A stretch of DNA of 64,000 nucleotides from Pseudomonas asiatica (GCF_040214835.1 NZ_CP157874.1:4282001-4346000), one strand, 5' to 3'. Shown: positions 1-9,042, numbered from the stretch's first letter. The notes: generated by a model from the sequence alone, not told the origin. Translations and numbers: made by a program.

Positions 1-661
1 TGTGCCCTTGCAGGATCAGCTTGGCCACATGCCGCTGGGTTTCGGTCAGCTGGCCCTGGAGGATATCGACAAAAGCATCTTCCAACTGGCTGTCGGACTC
101 CTGCGGGTCGGCCAGGTCATCGGCATGTGCCAGGCGCAGGTGCTGGCTGAAAATGGCATCGATGACTGGCGTCAACGCTGCCAGCCGCTGCGCTTCTTCA
201 GCCTCGAACGCGCCCTTGTCCAGGCCACGCATCAACGAATACACCAGGGCGGTCCGTGGCCTTACCGGCACGATGAAACCGATCTCCTCGATCAGGCTGC
301 CGTGGTGCGAGGAGACGCAGGGGTGGATGTCGTGGGAGATGGAAAAGCCCGAGGCGAAGAAGCTGTCCGGGGCCAGTTCGCGCATCCGCCACAGGCCACC
401 CGGGTGGTTGTTGGTACAGGCGACGTAGAACGGGTCGAGCAGATAGCCGCCGCGCAGGTAGGCTTTCAGCGTACGTTCGGCGACTCGCTGGTTGTAGCCG
501 TCATGAATCAGCAGCGCGGGCTGGTTGAAACGAAACAGGTAGGCGCAGCTCATGTCGAAATCGACCACGCCCTTGAGCGCGGTGTCGAGGGCCGGGCCCA
601 GTGCATCGCTGCCGATGCTGCGAATGACCGCACCCAGGCGGTTGGCGTTGTCGCTGTTCAT
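1..661 (-). CDS. LuxR-type helix-turn-helix regulator, 3' end cut by window edge
   Basis: An open frame of 220 codons starts at an ATG (659-661) and runs off the left edge without a stop. I translated it by hand. It begins MNSDNANRLGAVIRSIGSDA. A large N-terminal sensor-like region follows (about residues 1-195), and the last visible residues, QLTETQRHVAKLILQGH, match the start of a LuxR/GerE-type C-terminal helix-turn-helix (the usual LTxREREVL block). The helix-turn-helix itself lies mostly outside the window. No clear Shine-Dalgarno stands before the ATG, but I found no other in-frame start within about 60 bases upstream. It follows the permease gene on the same strand with an 85-base gap, so it may be the local regulator of the dehydrogenase/permease pair. 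The effector is unknown; that it regulates its neighbours is inference from position. Confidence 0.75.
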   Translation of the reverse strand, partial: MNSDNANRLGAVIRSIGSDALGPALDTALKGVVDFDMSCAYLFRFNQPALLIHDGYNQRVAERTLKAYLRGGYLLDPFYVACTNNHPGGLWRMRELAPDSFFASGFSISHDIHPCVSSHHGSLIEEIGFIVPVRPRTALVYSLMRGLDKGAFEAEEAQRLAALTPVIDAIFSQHLRLAHADDLADPQESDSQLEDAFVDILQGQLTETQRHVAKLILQGH

Positions 662-746
662 TGCGGTGGCCCGTGCGGTGTGGGAGAAGGCGCAAATGCC
701 GCCCGGCTGTGCAAGCCCGAACGGCATTGAACGATGCCTGGCCCTG

Positions 747-1979
747 TCAGTGCAACGGTGCACTGGCGGGCAGCAGGCCGGCCTCTTCTTCCTGGCGGCC
801 CAGTTCCAGTGCCTTGGGCACCGCCAGCCAGTAGGCCAGCAGCATGCCCAGCAGGCCACCGGCGAGCTTGCCGATGATCAGCGGCCCGATCAGCGTGGGC
901 TGGAAGTTGGCCGAGTAGGCCAGATGATCACCAAAGGTGAAGGCGGCGCACACGGCAAAGGCAATCACCAGCACCTTGTCTTTCGGCGGCATGTCGGCCA
1001 CCAGGCGGAACATCGCCAGGATGTTGGCCGAGGCCGCGAGGATACCGGCCGCGCCCACCGGCGACAGGCCGAGTTTCGACGCCACCTTTTCGATCGGCTG
1101 CGACAGGAAACGCTTGATCAGGTAAACCATCGGGAACGCACCGCACAGCATGATGCCCACGTAGCCGGCAATCTCCAGCGCCCGGAATTGGTCGTCCTTG
1201 TCGGCAATGATCGGGGCGAAGCCCCAGCCACCGAACAGCGAAGTGAACGCGCCAGTGAAGTACTCGACGATCGACGCCACCAGCACCAGCGTCACGGCGG
1301 CGTACATCAACTGCCCCAGCTTGAGGAACAGGCTGACCATGAGGTTGGGGAAGTAGCGCAGCGCCGCCGCCAGTGCCACGCAGAACAGGATCAGCGGCGA
1401 CAGGTTGCGCAGCAGGGTCGGCAGGGTGAAGTGCAACGCCTGGGTCGCGGCGCCCGCCGTGGCGATGTCCGGGCGCACGCCCAGGCCCATGGCCTGCATG
1501 CCCATGGCGATCAACACGATGCTGATCGGGATGCTCAGCAGCCCGGCCATGATGCCCAGCGCCATGTACTTGTGGTCGGCCTTGTTGAGCATTGCCAGGC
1601 CCACCGGGATGACGAAGATCACCGTCGAACCGCACTGGAAGCCAGTGATAAGGCCGAGGATCCAGCCTTCGGGGCTGTGCGACAGTGCCTGGGCCAGCTG
1701 GTAACCGCCCAGGTCCGAGGCAATGAAGATCGGCCCGGCGATGCCGGCATCGGCGCCCATGGCCAGGAACAGCGGGCCGATGAACTGGCTGATGAAACTG
1801 GAAATGAACGGGATGGCGGCCATGATCCCGGCTACCGGGATGAAGATCGGGCCGATGCTGTGCAGGCCGGCGGTGAACTCCTTGGCCAGCTCGGATTCCG
1901 CATTGACGATCGATGCGATCGCGCCGATCACGGCGCACACCATGATCACGTAGATGACGTAAGTGCCTATGTTTTCCAT
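747..1979 (-). CDS. eutH: EutH-family ethanolamine-type permease
   Basis: 410 residues, very hydrophobic, with roughly ten predicted membrane segments. It begins MENIGTYVIYVIMVCAVIGA and contains the family-like stretches ASDLGGYQLAQ, VIFVIPVGLA and FGDHLAYSAN. These resemble the ASDxGGF, IPVALG and FGDHLGF blocks of enterobacterial EutH as I remember them, and the length is close to the usual 408. EutH members move ethanolamine across the inner membrane in eut operons. Here there is no eutBC, cobalamin gene or microcompartment shell gene in view; the partner is a short-chain dehydrogenase 98 bases upstream. The substrate may therefore be ethanolamine or a related amino alcohol. Family assignment is fairly firm, substrate is not. 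Confidence 0.8.
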   Translation of the reverse strand: MENIGTYVIYVIMVCAVIGAIASIVNAESELAKEFTAGLHSIGPIFIPVAGIMAAIPFISSFISQFIGPLFLAMGADAGIAGPIFIASDLGGYQLAQALSHSPEGWILGLITGFQCGSTVIFVIPVGLAMLNKADHKYMALGIMAGLLSIPISIVLIAMGMQAMGLGVRPDIATAGAATQALHFTLPTLLRNLSPLILFCVALAAALRYFPNLMVSLFLKLGQLMYAAVTLVLVASIVEYFTGAFTSLFGGWGFAPIIADKDDQFRALEIAGYVGIMLCGAFPMVYLIKRFLSQPIEKVASKLGLSPVGAAGILAASANILAMFRLVADMPPKDKVLVIAFAVCAAFTFGDHLAYSANFQPTLIGPLIIGKLAGGLLGMLLAYWLAVPKALELGRQEEEAGLLPASAPLH

Positions 1980-2077
1980 CTGCTGCCTCTGTCTTGTTGG
2001 AATTGGCTTTGTGGGCAGAATTGAAGGGTGCTGCGTGTTGTTCTTGTTGGTGCCGGCAGGGTACTGCCGGCCGGGTA

Positions 2078-2842
2078 TTACATGGCGGTGTAGGCGTTGT
2101 CGACGAACAGATGCGAGCCGCTGACGAAGCTCGACTCGTCACTGGCCAGGAACAACGCGGCGTTGGCCACTTCGGCCGGGTCGCACAGGCGCCCCTGCAT
2201 GGTCTTGATTGCTTCGTCGGAAGCGTCCACGCCAAAACCGCGCAGCAGGTCGAGTTCGCGGCGGCCATGGGCGGTCCCGATGAAGCCTGGGCAAATGGCG
2301 TTGCTGCGGATGTTCTGGCCACGGTATTCCACGGCCAGGGCGCGAGCGAACATGTGGCAGGCGCCCTTGGTGGTGCAATACAGCACCTCCATTGGCGTGC
2401 CGACCACCGCCGAGATCGACGAGGTGCAGATCACGCTGCCGCCGCCGGCGGCGAGCATGCCAGGCAACACCGCCTTGGTGACCAGGAACATGCTTTTCAC
2501 GTTGACGCTCATCAGCCGGTCCCATTCCGCTTCGCTGGTTTCGAGGAACGGGCCGGCAGCGATGATCCCGGCATGGTTCATCAACACGGTGATCGGGCCG
2601 AAGTGCGCCTGGGCCTGGGTTACGGCGCGGTGCACCTGGTCGGCCTGCGACACATCGGCGGCGACGAACAGCGCCTGGCCGCCGTCCGCGTTGATGCGCG
2701 CCGCCACGGCTTCGCCCTGGCTGGTCGGCAAGTCGAGGATCACCACCTTGGCGCCCTCGGCGGCGAACAGTTCCGACGCGGCCAGGCCACAACCGCCTGC
2801 GCCGCCGGTAATCAGTGCCACCTTGCCTTTCAATCGATCCAT
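2078..2842 (-). CDS. Short-chain dehydrogenase/reductase (SDR)
   Basis: 254 residues, a classical SDR length. The NAD(P)-binding motif is TGGAGGCG at residues 12-19 (TGxxxGxG, with Cys at the usual Ile position). An acidic residue at the end of beta-2 (VVILDLP) suggests NAD rather than NADP. The structural NxAG motif reads NHAG, the catalytic Ser lies in CTSSIS, and the catalytic Tyr/Lys in YCTTK; PGF follows as in the family's PG motif. It is the first gene of a minus-strand set with the EutH-type permease and the LuxR-type regulator, so it may oxidise the alcohol the permease brings in. The actual substrate cannot be read from the sequence. The start ATG is preceded by GAGGAACAC, a fair ribosome-binding site. 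Confidence 0.85.
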   Translation of the reverse strand: MDRLKGKVALITGGAGGCGLAASELFAAEGAKVVILDLPTSQGEAVAARINADGGQALFVAADVSQADQVHRAVTQAQAHFGPITVLMNHAGIIAAGPFLETSEAEWDRLMSVNVKSMFLVTKAVLPGMLAAGGGSVICTSSISAVVGTPMEVLYCTTKGACHMFARALAVEYRGQNIRSNAICPGFIGTAHGRRELDLLRGFGVDASDEAIKTMQGRLCDPAEVANAALFLASDESSFVSGSHLFVDNAYTAM

Positions 2843-2905
2843 GGGTGTGTTCCTCGGTTGTCATGTTTGTGGCTTCAAACTAGAGCCGAGGATGAGCGCG
2901 GTAAA

Positions 2906-2921
2906 TATACCCAGGGGTATA
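2906..2921. promoter_or_regulatory. Perfect 7-bp inverted repeat upstream of SDR/eutH cassette
   Basis: TATACCC-AG-GGGTATA is a perfect inverted repeat with a two-base spacer, 64 bases upstream of the SDR start codon and 78 bases upstream of the divergent small secreted gene. Its placement suits an operator for the cassette, possibly bound by the LuxR-type regulator at the left edge. The symmetry is seen directly; the binding protein is inference. Confidence 0.5.
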
Positions 2922-2998
2922 GCCACCGGTCGAAGGCGCTGAACTAACGGCCAGGCACATGCCTCCACCGGGCATCACCACCGCCGGAGGTAGGAAGG

Positions 2999-3268
2999 AT
3001 GAAACTGTTGCTGCCCATTGCCTGCGCCACTGCCCTGTTCTGCGCCCTGCCCGCCTGGGCCTGCACACCGGAAGAAGCAACGCAGAAACGCGAAGAGCTG
3101 GCCGGGTTGGTCACCCAGTTGACCGAGCAGAACCCGCAGAAGGCCAAGGAGATCAATGACGAGCTTCAAGGGATGGAGCTTGGGACGGCGAGCAAGGATT
3201 TGCCCGACAAGTGTCAGCTGATCGACAAGCGGATCAAGGAGTTGAAAGAGGCGGAGAAAAAGGCTTAA
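2999..3268 (+). CDS. Small secreted hypothetical protein
   Basis: 89 residues with a Sec signal peptide: MKLLLPIACATALFCALPAWA, with cleavage likely after AWA. The mature part of about 68 residues is charged and predicted helical (TPEEATQKREELAG, IDKRIKELKEAEKKA) and has two cysteines, one just after the cleavage site and one in KCQL, which could form a disulfide in the periplasm. A strong ribosome-binding site (GGAGGTAGGAAGG) stands directly before the ATG. It is transcribed away from the SDR gene. I do not recognise a family. Its GC-rich codon use matches its neighbours. Confidence 0.75.
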   Translation: MKLLLPIACATALFCALPAWACTPEEATQKREELAGLVTQLTEQNPQKAKEINDELQGMELGTASKDLPDKCQLIDKRIKELKEAEKKA

Positions 3269-3285
3269 TAGTGGTCGCCTGTGCT

Positions 3286-3376
3286 GGCCCCTTCGCGGGT
3301 AAACCCGCTCCCACAGGGATCGCACAGGCCTGGAAACCTGTGGGGTCACTGTGGGAGCGGGTTCACCCGCGAAGAA
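3286..3376. repeat. REP pair (inverted), class with GGGTAAACCCGC / GGGTTCACCCGC
   Basis: Two REP units face each other: TTCGCGGGTAAACCCGCTCCC on the left and GGGAGCGGGTTCACCCGCGAA on the right, with about 40 bases between them. Each unit also folds on itself. It fills the space between the secreted protein gene and the convergent helicase gene, the usual extragenic site for P. putida-type REPs. Confidence 0.9.
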
Positions 3377-3396
3377 GCTAACACCGTTACCGAGCG

Positions 3397-4758
3397 TTAC
3401 TCAGCCGCAGGCTTGCGCTTTTTCAGCGGCGCCAGGCCGTCAGCGCTGGCCAGCGGTGCGTTGGCCTTTGGCTTGGCGGTTGGCTTGCGCTTGGCGGTCG
3501 CCTTCTTGTCACCGGTCTTCTTCTCGACCTTTTTCTTCTTGCTGCCAGCCGCCTTGCCCGAGGCCTTGACCTTCTTAGGCCCGTTGTAGGTGCCCTTCAC
3601 TTCCTTGATCACCCGGCGCTCGAACTGCTGCTTGAGGTAGCGCTCGATGCTCGACATCAGGTTCCAGTCGTTGTGGGTGATCAGCGAGATCGCCAGGCCT
3701 TCGCCACCGGCACGGCCGGTACGGCCCACGCGGTGCACGTACTCGTCACCACTGCGCGGCATGTCGAAGTTGATCACCAGGTCCAGGCCGTCGATGTCCA
3801 GGCCACGGGCCGCAACGTCGGTAGCCACCAGCACCTTGGAGCTGCCCTGCTTGAAGCGGTCCAGGGCCAGCTTGCGGTCCTTCTGGTCCTTCTCGCCATG
3901 CAGCACGAAGGCCTTCACGTCCTTGGCCACCAGGTGGCCGTAGATGCGGTCGGCCAGGGCGCGGGTGTTGGTGAAGATGATCGCCTTGTCGAAGGTTTCG
4001 TTGCCCAGCAGCCACTGCACGATCTGCTCTTTGTGCTGGTCGTGGTCAGCGGTGATGATCTGCTGGCGGGTGCCTTCGGCCAGCTGCGAGACGCTGTTGA
4101 GCATCAGGTGCTCTGGGTCTTTCAGCACCTTGCCGATGATGTCGCGCAGGGCTGCACCACCGGTGGTGGCGGAGAACAGCAGGGTCTGCTGGCGGTTCTC
4201 GCACTCCTTGCACAGGCGCTCCATGTCTTCGGCGAAGCCCATGTCGAGCATGCGGTCGGCTTCGTCGAGGATCAGCACCTGTACGTGGGACAGGTCGAGG
4301 TTGCCGGCATTGAGCTGCTCGAGCAGGCGGCCCGGGGTGCCGATCAGCACGTCCGGCACCTTGCGCAGCATGGCGGCCTGTTCCTTGAAGTCTTCACCGC
4401 CGGTAACCAGGCCCGACTTGATGTAGGTGAACTGCGAGAACAGCTGTACCTGCTTGAGGGTCTGCTGGGCCAGTTCACGGGTCGGCAGCAGGATCAGCGC
4501 ACGGATCTCGACGCGGCGTTCGCGCAGGTCGACCAGGCGGTTGAGCAGCGGCAGCACGAAGGCCGCGGTCTTGCCGCTGCCGGTCTGCGCGGTCACGCGC
4601 AGGTCACGCCCTTGCAGGGCCAGGGGGATGGCCGCGGCCTGCACCGGGGTTGGCTCGACAAAGTTAAGCTCGGCCACGGCTTTAAGCAGGCGTTCGTGCA
4701 GGGCGAATTGGGAGAACACGGAGGTAACCTCAGGCAAGTGCGGAAAATTCAGTTGCAT
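3397..4758 (-). CDS. DEAD-box ATP-dependent RNA helicase
   Basis: 453 residues. Helicase core motifs occur in order: Q motif region (FVEPTPVQAAAIP), motif I AQTGSGKT, Ia PTRELAQQ, II DEAD, III SAT, and VI HRVGRTGRAG. After the core (about residue 385) comes a basic, low-complexity tail of some 65 residues rich in Lys, Ala and Pro (GSKKKKVEKKTGDKKA), typical of RNA-contacting extensions. Such proteins unwind short RNA duplexes in ribosome assembly or RNA decay. It resembles the RhlE/SrmB branch, but I would not fix a gene name from this. The gene stands alone, divergent from the mechanosensitive channel gene with a 103-base shared promoter region. Confidence 0.92.
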   Translation of the reverse strand: MQLNFPHLPEVTSVFSQFALHERLLKAVAELNFVEPTPVQAAAIPLALQGRDLRVTAQTGSGKTAAFVLPLLNRLVDLRERRVEIRALILLPTRELAQQTLKQVQLFSQFTYIKSGLVTGGEDFKEQAAMLRKVPDVLIGTPGRLLEQLNAGNLDLSHVQVLILDEADRMLDMGFAEDMERLCKECENRQQTLLFSATTGGAALRDIIGKVLKDPEHLMLNSVSQLAEGTRQQIITADHDQHKEQIVQWLLGNETFDKAIIFTNTRALADRIYGHLVAKDVKAFVLHGEKDQKDRKLALDRFKQGSSKVLVATDVAARGLDIDGLDLVINFDMPRSGDEYVHRVGRTGRAGGEGLAISLITHNDWNLMSSIERYLKQQFERRVIKEVKGTYNGPKKVKASGKAAGSKKKKVEKKTGDKKATAKRKPTAKPKANAPLASADGLAPLKKRKPAAE

Positions 4759-4861
4759 AGGGTAACGTTTTCTGCCGCCTTAGCCGAATTTCTTTTGGCA
4801 ACTTTGTCGCCATCCGCGCTCTAATGGCGCTTCGTTTGGCAACAAGACTGTACGCAAGCCC

Positions 4862-6163
4862 ATGGATATCCAACGAATCTGGCGTGACTCCCTCGACCTG
4901 TGGGGCACCCTTGACCAACATCCGATGCTGCACGCGGCCATTGGCCTGGCGGTGCTGCTGCTCATTTCCCTGGTCATCGGCCGCCTGGCACGCTTCCTGG
5001 TGCTGCACGGCGCCCGCCTGCTGGCCCGCCAGCCAGCACTGAAGTGGCTGGACGACCTGCGCAACAACAAGGTGTTCCACCGCCTGGCACAGACCACGCC
5101 GTCACTGGTGCTGCAGTTCGGCCTGAAACTGGTGCCTGAGCTGTCCGACACCGCCCAGCACTTCCTCGGCAATGTCGCCCTGGCCTTTACCCTGCTGTTC
5201 ATGACCATGGCGCTGTCGTGCCTGCTGGATGCCCTGCTCGACATCTATGCCCGCACCGAACACGCCCGCACCCGCTCGATCAAGGGTTACGTGCAACTGG
5301 CCAAGATGATGCTGTGGATCTTCGCCTCCATCGTCATCGTCGCCACCCTGATCGACCGCTCGCCGCTGTTGCTGCTGTCGGGCCTGGGCGCCATGTCGGC
5401 GGTGCTGCTGTTGGTGTACAAGGACACCCTGCTGTCGTTCGTCGCCAGTGTGCAGCTGACCAGCAACGACATGCTGCACGTGGGCGACTGGATCGAAATG
5501 CCCCAGGTGGGCGCCGATGGCGATGTGGTGGACATCACCCTGCACACGGTGAAGGTGCAGAATTTCGACAAGACCATCGTCTCCATCCCCACCTGGCGCC
5601 TGATGAGCGAGTCGTTCCGCAACTACCGCGGCATGCAGCAGTCCGGTGGCCGACGCATCAAGCGCAGCCTGTTCATCGATGCGGCCGGCGTGCGGTTCCT
5701 GACTCGCGAGGAAGAACAGCGGCTCACCCAGGTCAGCCTTCTGCGCGATTACCTGGCGGGCAAGCGCCAGGAACTGCAAAGCTGGAACGAAGCCCTGGGG
5801 CCAGTGGCCGAGCTGTCGGCCAACCGCCGCAAGCTGACCAACATCGGCACCTTCCGGGCGTTTGCCCTGGCCTACCTGAGGAACCACCCCAACGTGCACC
5901 CGAACATGACCTGCATGGTGCGGCAGATGCAGACCACCGCCGAAGGTGTACCGCTGGAGATCTACTGCTTTACCACTACCACGGCGTGGGCTGAGTACGA
6001 GCGGATTCAGGGGGATATCTTCGATTATCTGCTGGCGGTGTTGCCGGAGTTTGGGCTGAGTCTGTATCAGCAGCCGAGTGGCAACGACATGCGGGTGGGG
6101 TTGAGCGGGCGTGTATCGCAAGAGCCTGTGCCGCGTCGGCTGGAAGACATGAGCGAGGCTTGA
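4862..6163 (+). CDS. ybdG: YbdG-type (MscM) mechanosensitive channel
   Basis: 433 residues, inner membrane. Hydrophobic segments near residues 20-45, 95-125 and 145-185 are followed by an MscS-type pore and beta domain: LLSGLGAMSAVLLLVYKDT, then NDMLHVGDWIEMP and a C-terminal region with TNIGTFRAF and EIYCFTTTTAWAEYE. These blocks closely match E. coli YbdG as I remember it (GLGAMAAVLMLVFKD, NDMLKLGDWLEMP, TNIGTFRAY). The family opens on membrane tension and helps against mild osmotic downshock. The gene has its own promoter region, divergent from the helicase. Start chosen at the ATG giving the family's usual length. Confidence 0.88.
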   Translation: MDIQRIWRDSLDLWGTLDQHPMLHAAIGLAVLLLISLVIGRLARFLVLHGARLLARQPALKWLDDLRNNKVFHRLAQTTPSLVLQFGLKLVPELSDTAQHFLGNVALAFTLLFMTMALSCLLDALLDIYARTEHARTRSIKGYVQLAKMMLWIFASIVIVATLIDRSPLLLLSGLGAMSAVLLLVYKDTLLSFVASVQLTSNDMLHVGDWIEMPQVGADGDVVDITLHTVKVQNFDKTIVSIPTWRLMSESFRNYRGMQQSGGRRIKRSLFIDAAGVRFLTREEEQRLTQVSLLRDYLAGKRQELQSWNEALGPVAELSANRRKLTNIGTFRAFALAYLRNHPNVHPNMTCMVRQMQTTAEGVPLEIYCFTTTTAWAEYERIQGDIFDYLLAVLPEFGLSLYQQPSGNDMRVGLSGRVSQEPVPRRLEDMSEA

Positions 6164-6167
6164 GATT

Positions 6168-6490
6168 GCCGGGGCTGCTTCGCAGCCCATCGCCGGCAAG
6201 CCAGCTCCCACATGCTCCGCGCAAAATTCGAGACATGCGCAGTACCTGTGGGAGCAACTGTCTTGCTTAAATTCTAAAAGTTGGCGCGATCCCCTGTGGG
6301 AGCGGCCTCGTGTCGCGAAAGGGCTGCAAAGCAGCCCCAGCAATTTCAACTATCGCGCATCAATCCTGGGGCCGCGTGGCGGCCCTTTCGCGACACAAGG
6401 CCGCTCCCACAGGTACAGCGACAACCTCGAAATCAACGCTGCAGCCGTGGAAGCTGGCTTGCCGGCGATGGGGCGCAAAGCGGCCCCTTT
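6168..6490. repeat. Repeat-rich intergenic region with class-b REP pair
   Basis: This 340-base space holds no gene. A clear inverted pair lies at about 6293-6421: TGTGGGAGCGGCCTCGTGTC on the left and GACACAAGGCCGCTCCCACA on the right, each followed or preceded by a GGGCTGCAAAGCAGCCC-like or GGGGCCGC...GCGGCCC hairpin. Degenerate partial units flank it (GGGGCTGCTTCGCAGCCC near 6173, and GCTGGCTTGCCGGCGATGGG near 6453). The same class-b pair recurs at 25860 and 44899. Confidence 0.85.
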
Positions 6491-6506
6491 CCGTGTCAGG
6501 ACCGAG

Positions 6507-7883
6507 TCAGGGGTGCGCATTCATGCTTGTCGAAAGCCGGTTACTCTCGCGCCCATGGACCATGCAATACAGCGCACCGGCCAGGATCAACCCCATCGCC
6601 CAACTGATGTCCGCCCCCAGCCACTCGGCCACGAAGCCCGTGTAGAACGACAGTTTCATGAACGGGATGGTACCGATGATCGACACGGCGTACACCGCCA
6701 GGCTTCGACGATTGAAGCACCCATAACGCCCCTTGGAGTCATACAGCGCCCCGACATCATAGTGGCCTCGGCATACCCAGTAGTAATCCACCAGGTTGAT
6801 CGCGCTCCATGGGATCAACAGGTACAGCTGGCCAATCAGGATGTCGGCAAAGAACGTATCGAAATTGTATTGGGTGGCGATGGCGATCAGCGTTGCCGCT
6901 GCGGTCAGCCCAGCCATCACCAAGGCCTTGGCCGTCGCGGTTACGCGCCGGATGGTCTTGAAGGCGCCAAAGATCGTGACCGACGACATGTAGGCGCTGT
7001 ACAGGCACAGGACGTTGTACTGGATCACCCCCAGTGCAATCACTGCCAGCGCCAGCGGCGCCCACGGGCCGAACAACGCGGCAATGGCTGTGGCCGGGTC
7101 ATGCCCCAGTGCCGAGGGCAATTCCACCGCCACCAGCGCGCCGAGCGCCATCATGGCGAAGGAGCCCAGCGCGCAACCGCAATAGGTGGCCCAGAACGTG
7201 GCGCGTGGGTTGACGTTGGCCGGGAGGTAGCGCGAGTAATCGGCTACATAGGGGCCATACCCCAGCGTCCAGGAGGCCGACTGGGCCACGATCAGGTTGA
7301 AGGCGGTGAACGAGAAGCCGGTACTCACTGCCGTTGTGGTTGCCATGTCGCCGGGGTGCAGCAGGATCAGCACCAGGGCGCCGGCAAAAACCAGTGTGGA
7401 CAACAGACTCATCCACGCGCCCAGGCGGTGGATCAGCTCGTAGCCGACAAAGCCGATGACAAAAGTCAGCAAGCCGACCACCACGATCGCCTGGTCATCG
7501 CTCATGGGCACCAGCGCCTGCAGGGCATTGCGCATCAGCACGCCGCTGGCGGCGAGGAACAGGACTGCGGCCGTGACCATCACCAGCAGAGGGAGCGCGG
7601 CACCATGGACACCGAACTGGGCTCGGCTCTGGATCATCTGTGGCACGCCCAGGTGAGGCCCCTGGGCAGAATGCGCGGCCATGAACACGGTGCCGATCAG
7701 GTTGCCGACCAACAGGCCCAGCAAGGTCCAGCCCAGACTTAGCCCCGACGCAGCGCCCAGGGTGCCGACCATCAGGGCGGTTATCTGGAAATTGGAGCTG
7801 AACCAGATGGTGAACAATCGTTTAGGCGTGCCATAACGCTCGGCGTGTGGGACAAATTCGATACTTCGCGTTTCTAGCTTCAC
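6507..7883 (-). CDS. NCS1-family purine/pyrimidine permease (CodB-like)
   Basis: 458 residues with about twelve hydrophobic segments. The N-terminal FTIWFSSNFQ and the block GYGPYVADYSRYLP are characteristic of nucleobase:cation symporter-1 proteins. A transporter in the inner membrane for cytosine, a purine, hydantoin or a similar small nitrogen ring is expected; the exact substrate is not readable and there is no catabolic gene beside it. The start is a GTG preceded by GGGAGACC at good distance. The next upstream gene (EamA exporter) is on the same strand 72 bases away, so the two could be co-transcribed. Confidence 0.85.
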   Translation of the reverse strand: MKLETRSIEFVPHAERYGTPKRLFTIWFSSNFQITALMVGTLGAASGLSLGWTLLGLLVGNLIGTVFMAAHSAQGPHLGVPQMIQSRAQFGVHGAALPLLVMVTAAVLFLAASGVLMRNALQALVPMSDDQAIVVVGLLTFVIGFVGYELIHRLGAWMSLLSTLVFAGALVLILLHPGDMATTTAVSTGFSFTAFNLIVAQSASWTLGYGPYVADYSRYLPANVNPRATFWATYCGCALGSFAMMALGALVAVELPSALGHDPATAIAALFGPWAPLALAVIALGVIQYNVLCLYSAYMSSVTIFGAFKTIRRVTATAKALVMAGLTAAATLIAIATQYNFDTFFADILIGQLYLLIPWSAINLVDYYWVCRGHYDVGALYDSKGRYGCFNRRSLAVYAVSIIGTIPFMKLSFYTGFVAEWLGADISWAMGLILAGALYCMVHGRESNRLSTSMNAHP

Positions 7884-7955
7884 GCCGGTCTCCCGATTTT
7901 GTTTTCCTGATTATCGGGTAGGTACCGGCGGGATTTGGGTTCAGTAACGAACGCG

Positions 7956-8837
7956 TCATAGCTGGCTGCGCCATGGCTTGCTTGATAACGTCAGGGTACC
8001 CAGGCGGCTCATCCACACCGACGCCAGGATCACCGCCGCGCCGATGAACAGCCTGCCCAATGGCTCGTCCTGGTTCCAGATCAGCAAATTGAGCAGCAAC
8101 CCTACCGGCACATGCAGGTTGTTCATCACCGCCAGCGTCCCGCCCGAAACCATGCAGGCGCCCTTGTTCCACCAGTACAGGCCCAGCGCCGTCGGGCACA
8201 GGCCCAGGAACAGCAGCACCAGCCACTGCACATCGGTGGTCGGCAAGTGCTGGGCGTTGCCAAACAGCAGGAAGGCCGGCAATACCACAATCAACGCGCC
8301 CAAGTAGAAGTAGCCAAAGCGCTTGTAGTGCGGCAAGTCGCTGGGGTGGCGTGCAACCAGGTGGCGGTACAGCACCTGGCCGGCGGCGTAGGTGAAGTTG
8401 GCCAGTTGCAGCAGCAGGAAGCCGATGAAGAACTCGCCGCTGATGGTGTCGAAGCGGATCACCGCCGCGCCGGCCACCGCCACCAGCGCTGCCAGCAGCG
8501 CCCACGGGTTGAAACGCCGGTTCATGGCGTCTTCGATCAGCGTCACGTGCAACGGCGTGAGAATGGTGAACAGCAGCACCTCCGGCACGGTGAGCACGCG
8601 AAAGCTCAGGTACAGGCAGACGTAGGTGATGCCGTACTGCAGCGCGCCGATCAGCAGCATCGAGCGCATGAAGCGCGGCTCGACCTGGCGCCAGCGGGTC
8701 AGCGGCAGGAACACCAGGCCAGCCAGCACCACGCGCGCGAGCACGGCAAAGTAGCTGTCGACGTGCCCGGCCAGGTACTCGCCGATCAGGCTGAAGGAAA
8801 ACGCCTGGATCAGCGCGACGATTATCAGGTAGCCCAT
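7956..8837 (-). CDS. EamA/DMT-family transporter
   Basis: 293 residues, ten hydrophobic segments in two five-helix halves, as in EamA drug/metabolite transporters. Second-half features such as LGLCPTALGLYWWNKG and a final helix near VILASVWMSR fit the family. Members export amino acids, amines or other metabolites; the substrate here is unknown. It resembles the carboxylate/amino acid/amine subgroup in length and layout. It precedes the NCS1 permease gene on the same strand. Confidence 0.85.
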   Translation of the reverse strand: MGYLIIVALIQAFSFSLIGEYLAGHVDSYFAVLARVVLAGLVFLPLTRWRQVEPRFMRSMLLIGALQYGITYVCLYLSFRVLTVPEVLLFTILTPLHVTLIEDAMNRRFNPWALLAALVAVAGAAVIRFDTISGEFFIGFLLLQLANFTYAAGQVLYRHLVARHPSDLPHYKRFGYFYLGALIVVLPAFLLFGNAQHLPTTDVQWLVLLFLGLCPTALGLYWWNKGACMVSGGTLAVMNNLHVPVGLLLNLLIWNQDEPLGRLFIGAAVILASVWMSRLGTLTLSSKPWRSQL

Positions 8838-8913
8838 GGTTGCCTCTCGTGGATCAAGGCCGCGACCTTAGCGGGTTGCGGCAAATGAGTTCAACCATGA
8901 GGAATGTAAGGGC

Positions 8914-9020
8914 TGTGCCGGCCTCTTCGCGGGTAAACCCGCTCCCACAGGGACACCACAGGCCTCAGGTGCCGTGATATCCCTGTGGGAGCGGGTTTAC
9001 CCGCGAAGAGGCCGGCACAG
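8914..9020. repeat. REP pair (inverted), near-perfect
   Basis: GTGCCGGCCTCTTCGCGGGT... and its inverted partner ...ACCCGCGAAGAGGCCGGCAC enclose about 30 bases. This is one of the most symmetrical pairs in the window. It lies between the start of the EamA gene and the end of azoR. Confidence 0.92.
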
Positions 9021-9042
9021 GCACCCATGAAATTCCAGACAT

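Noticed and set aside
2..730. 242-codon plus-strand frame at the left edge
   Set aside because: The minus strand here encodes a coherent LuxR-type protein; the plus frame has no family pattern.
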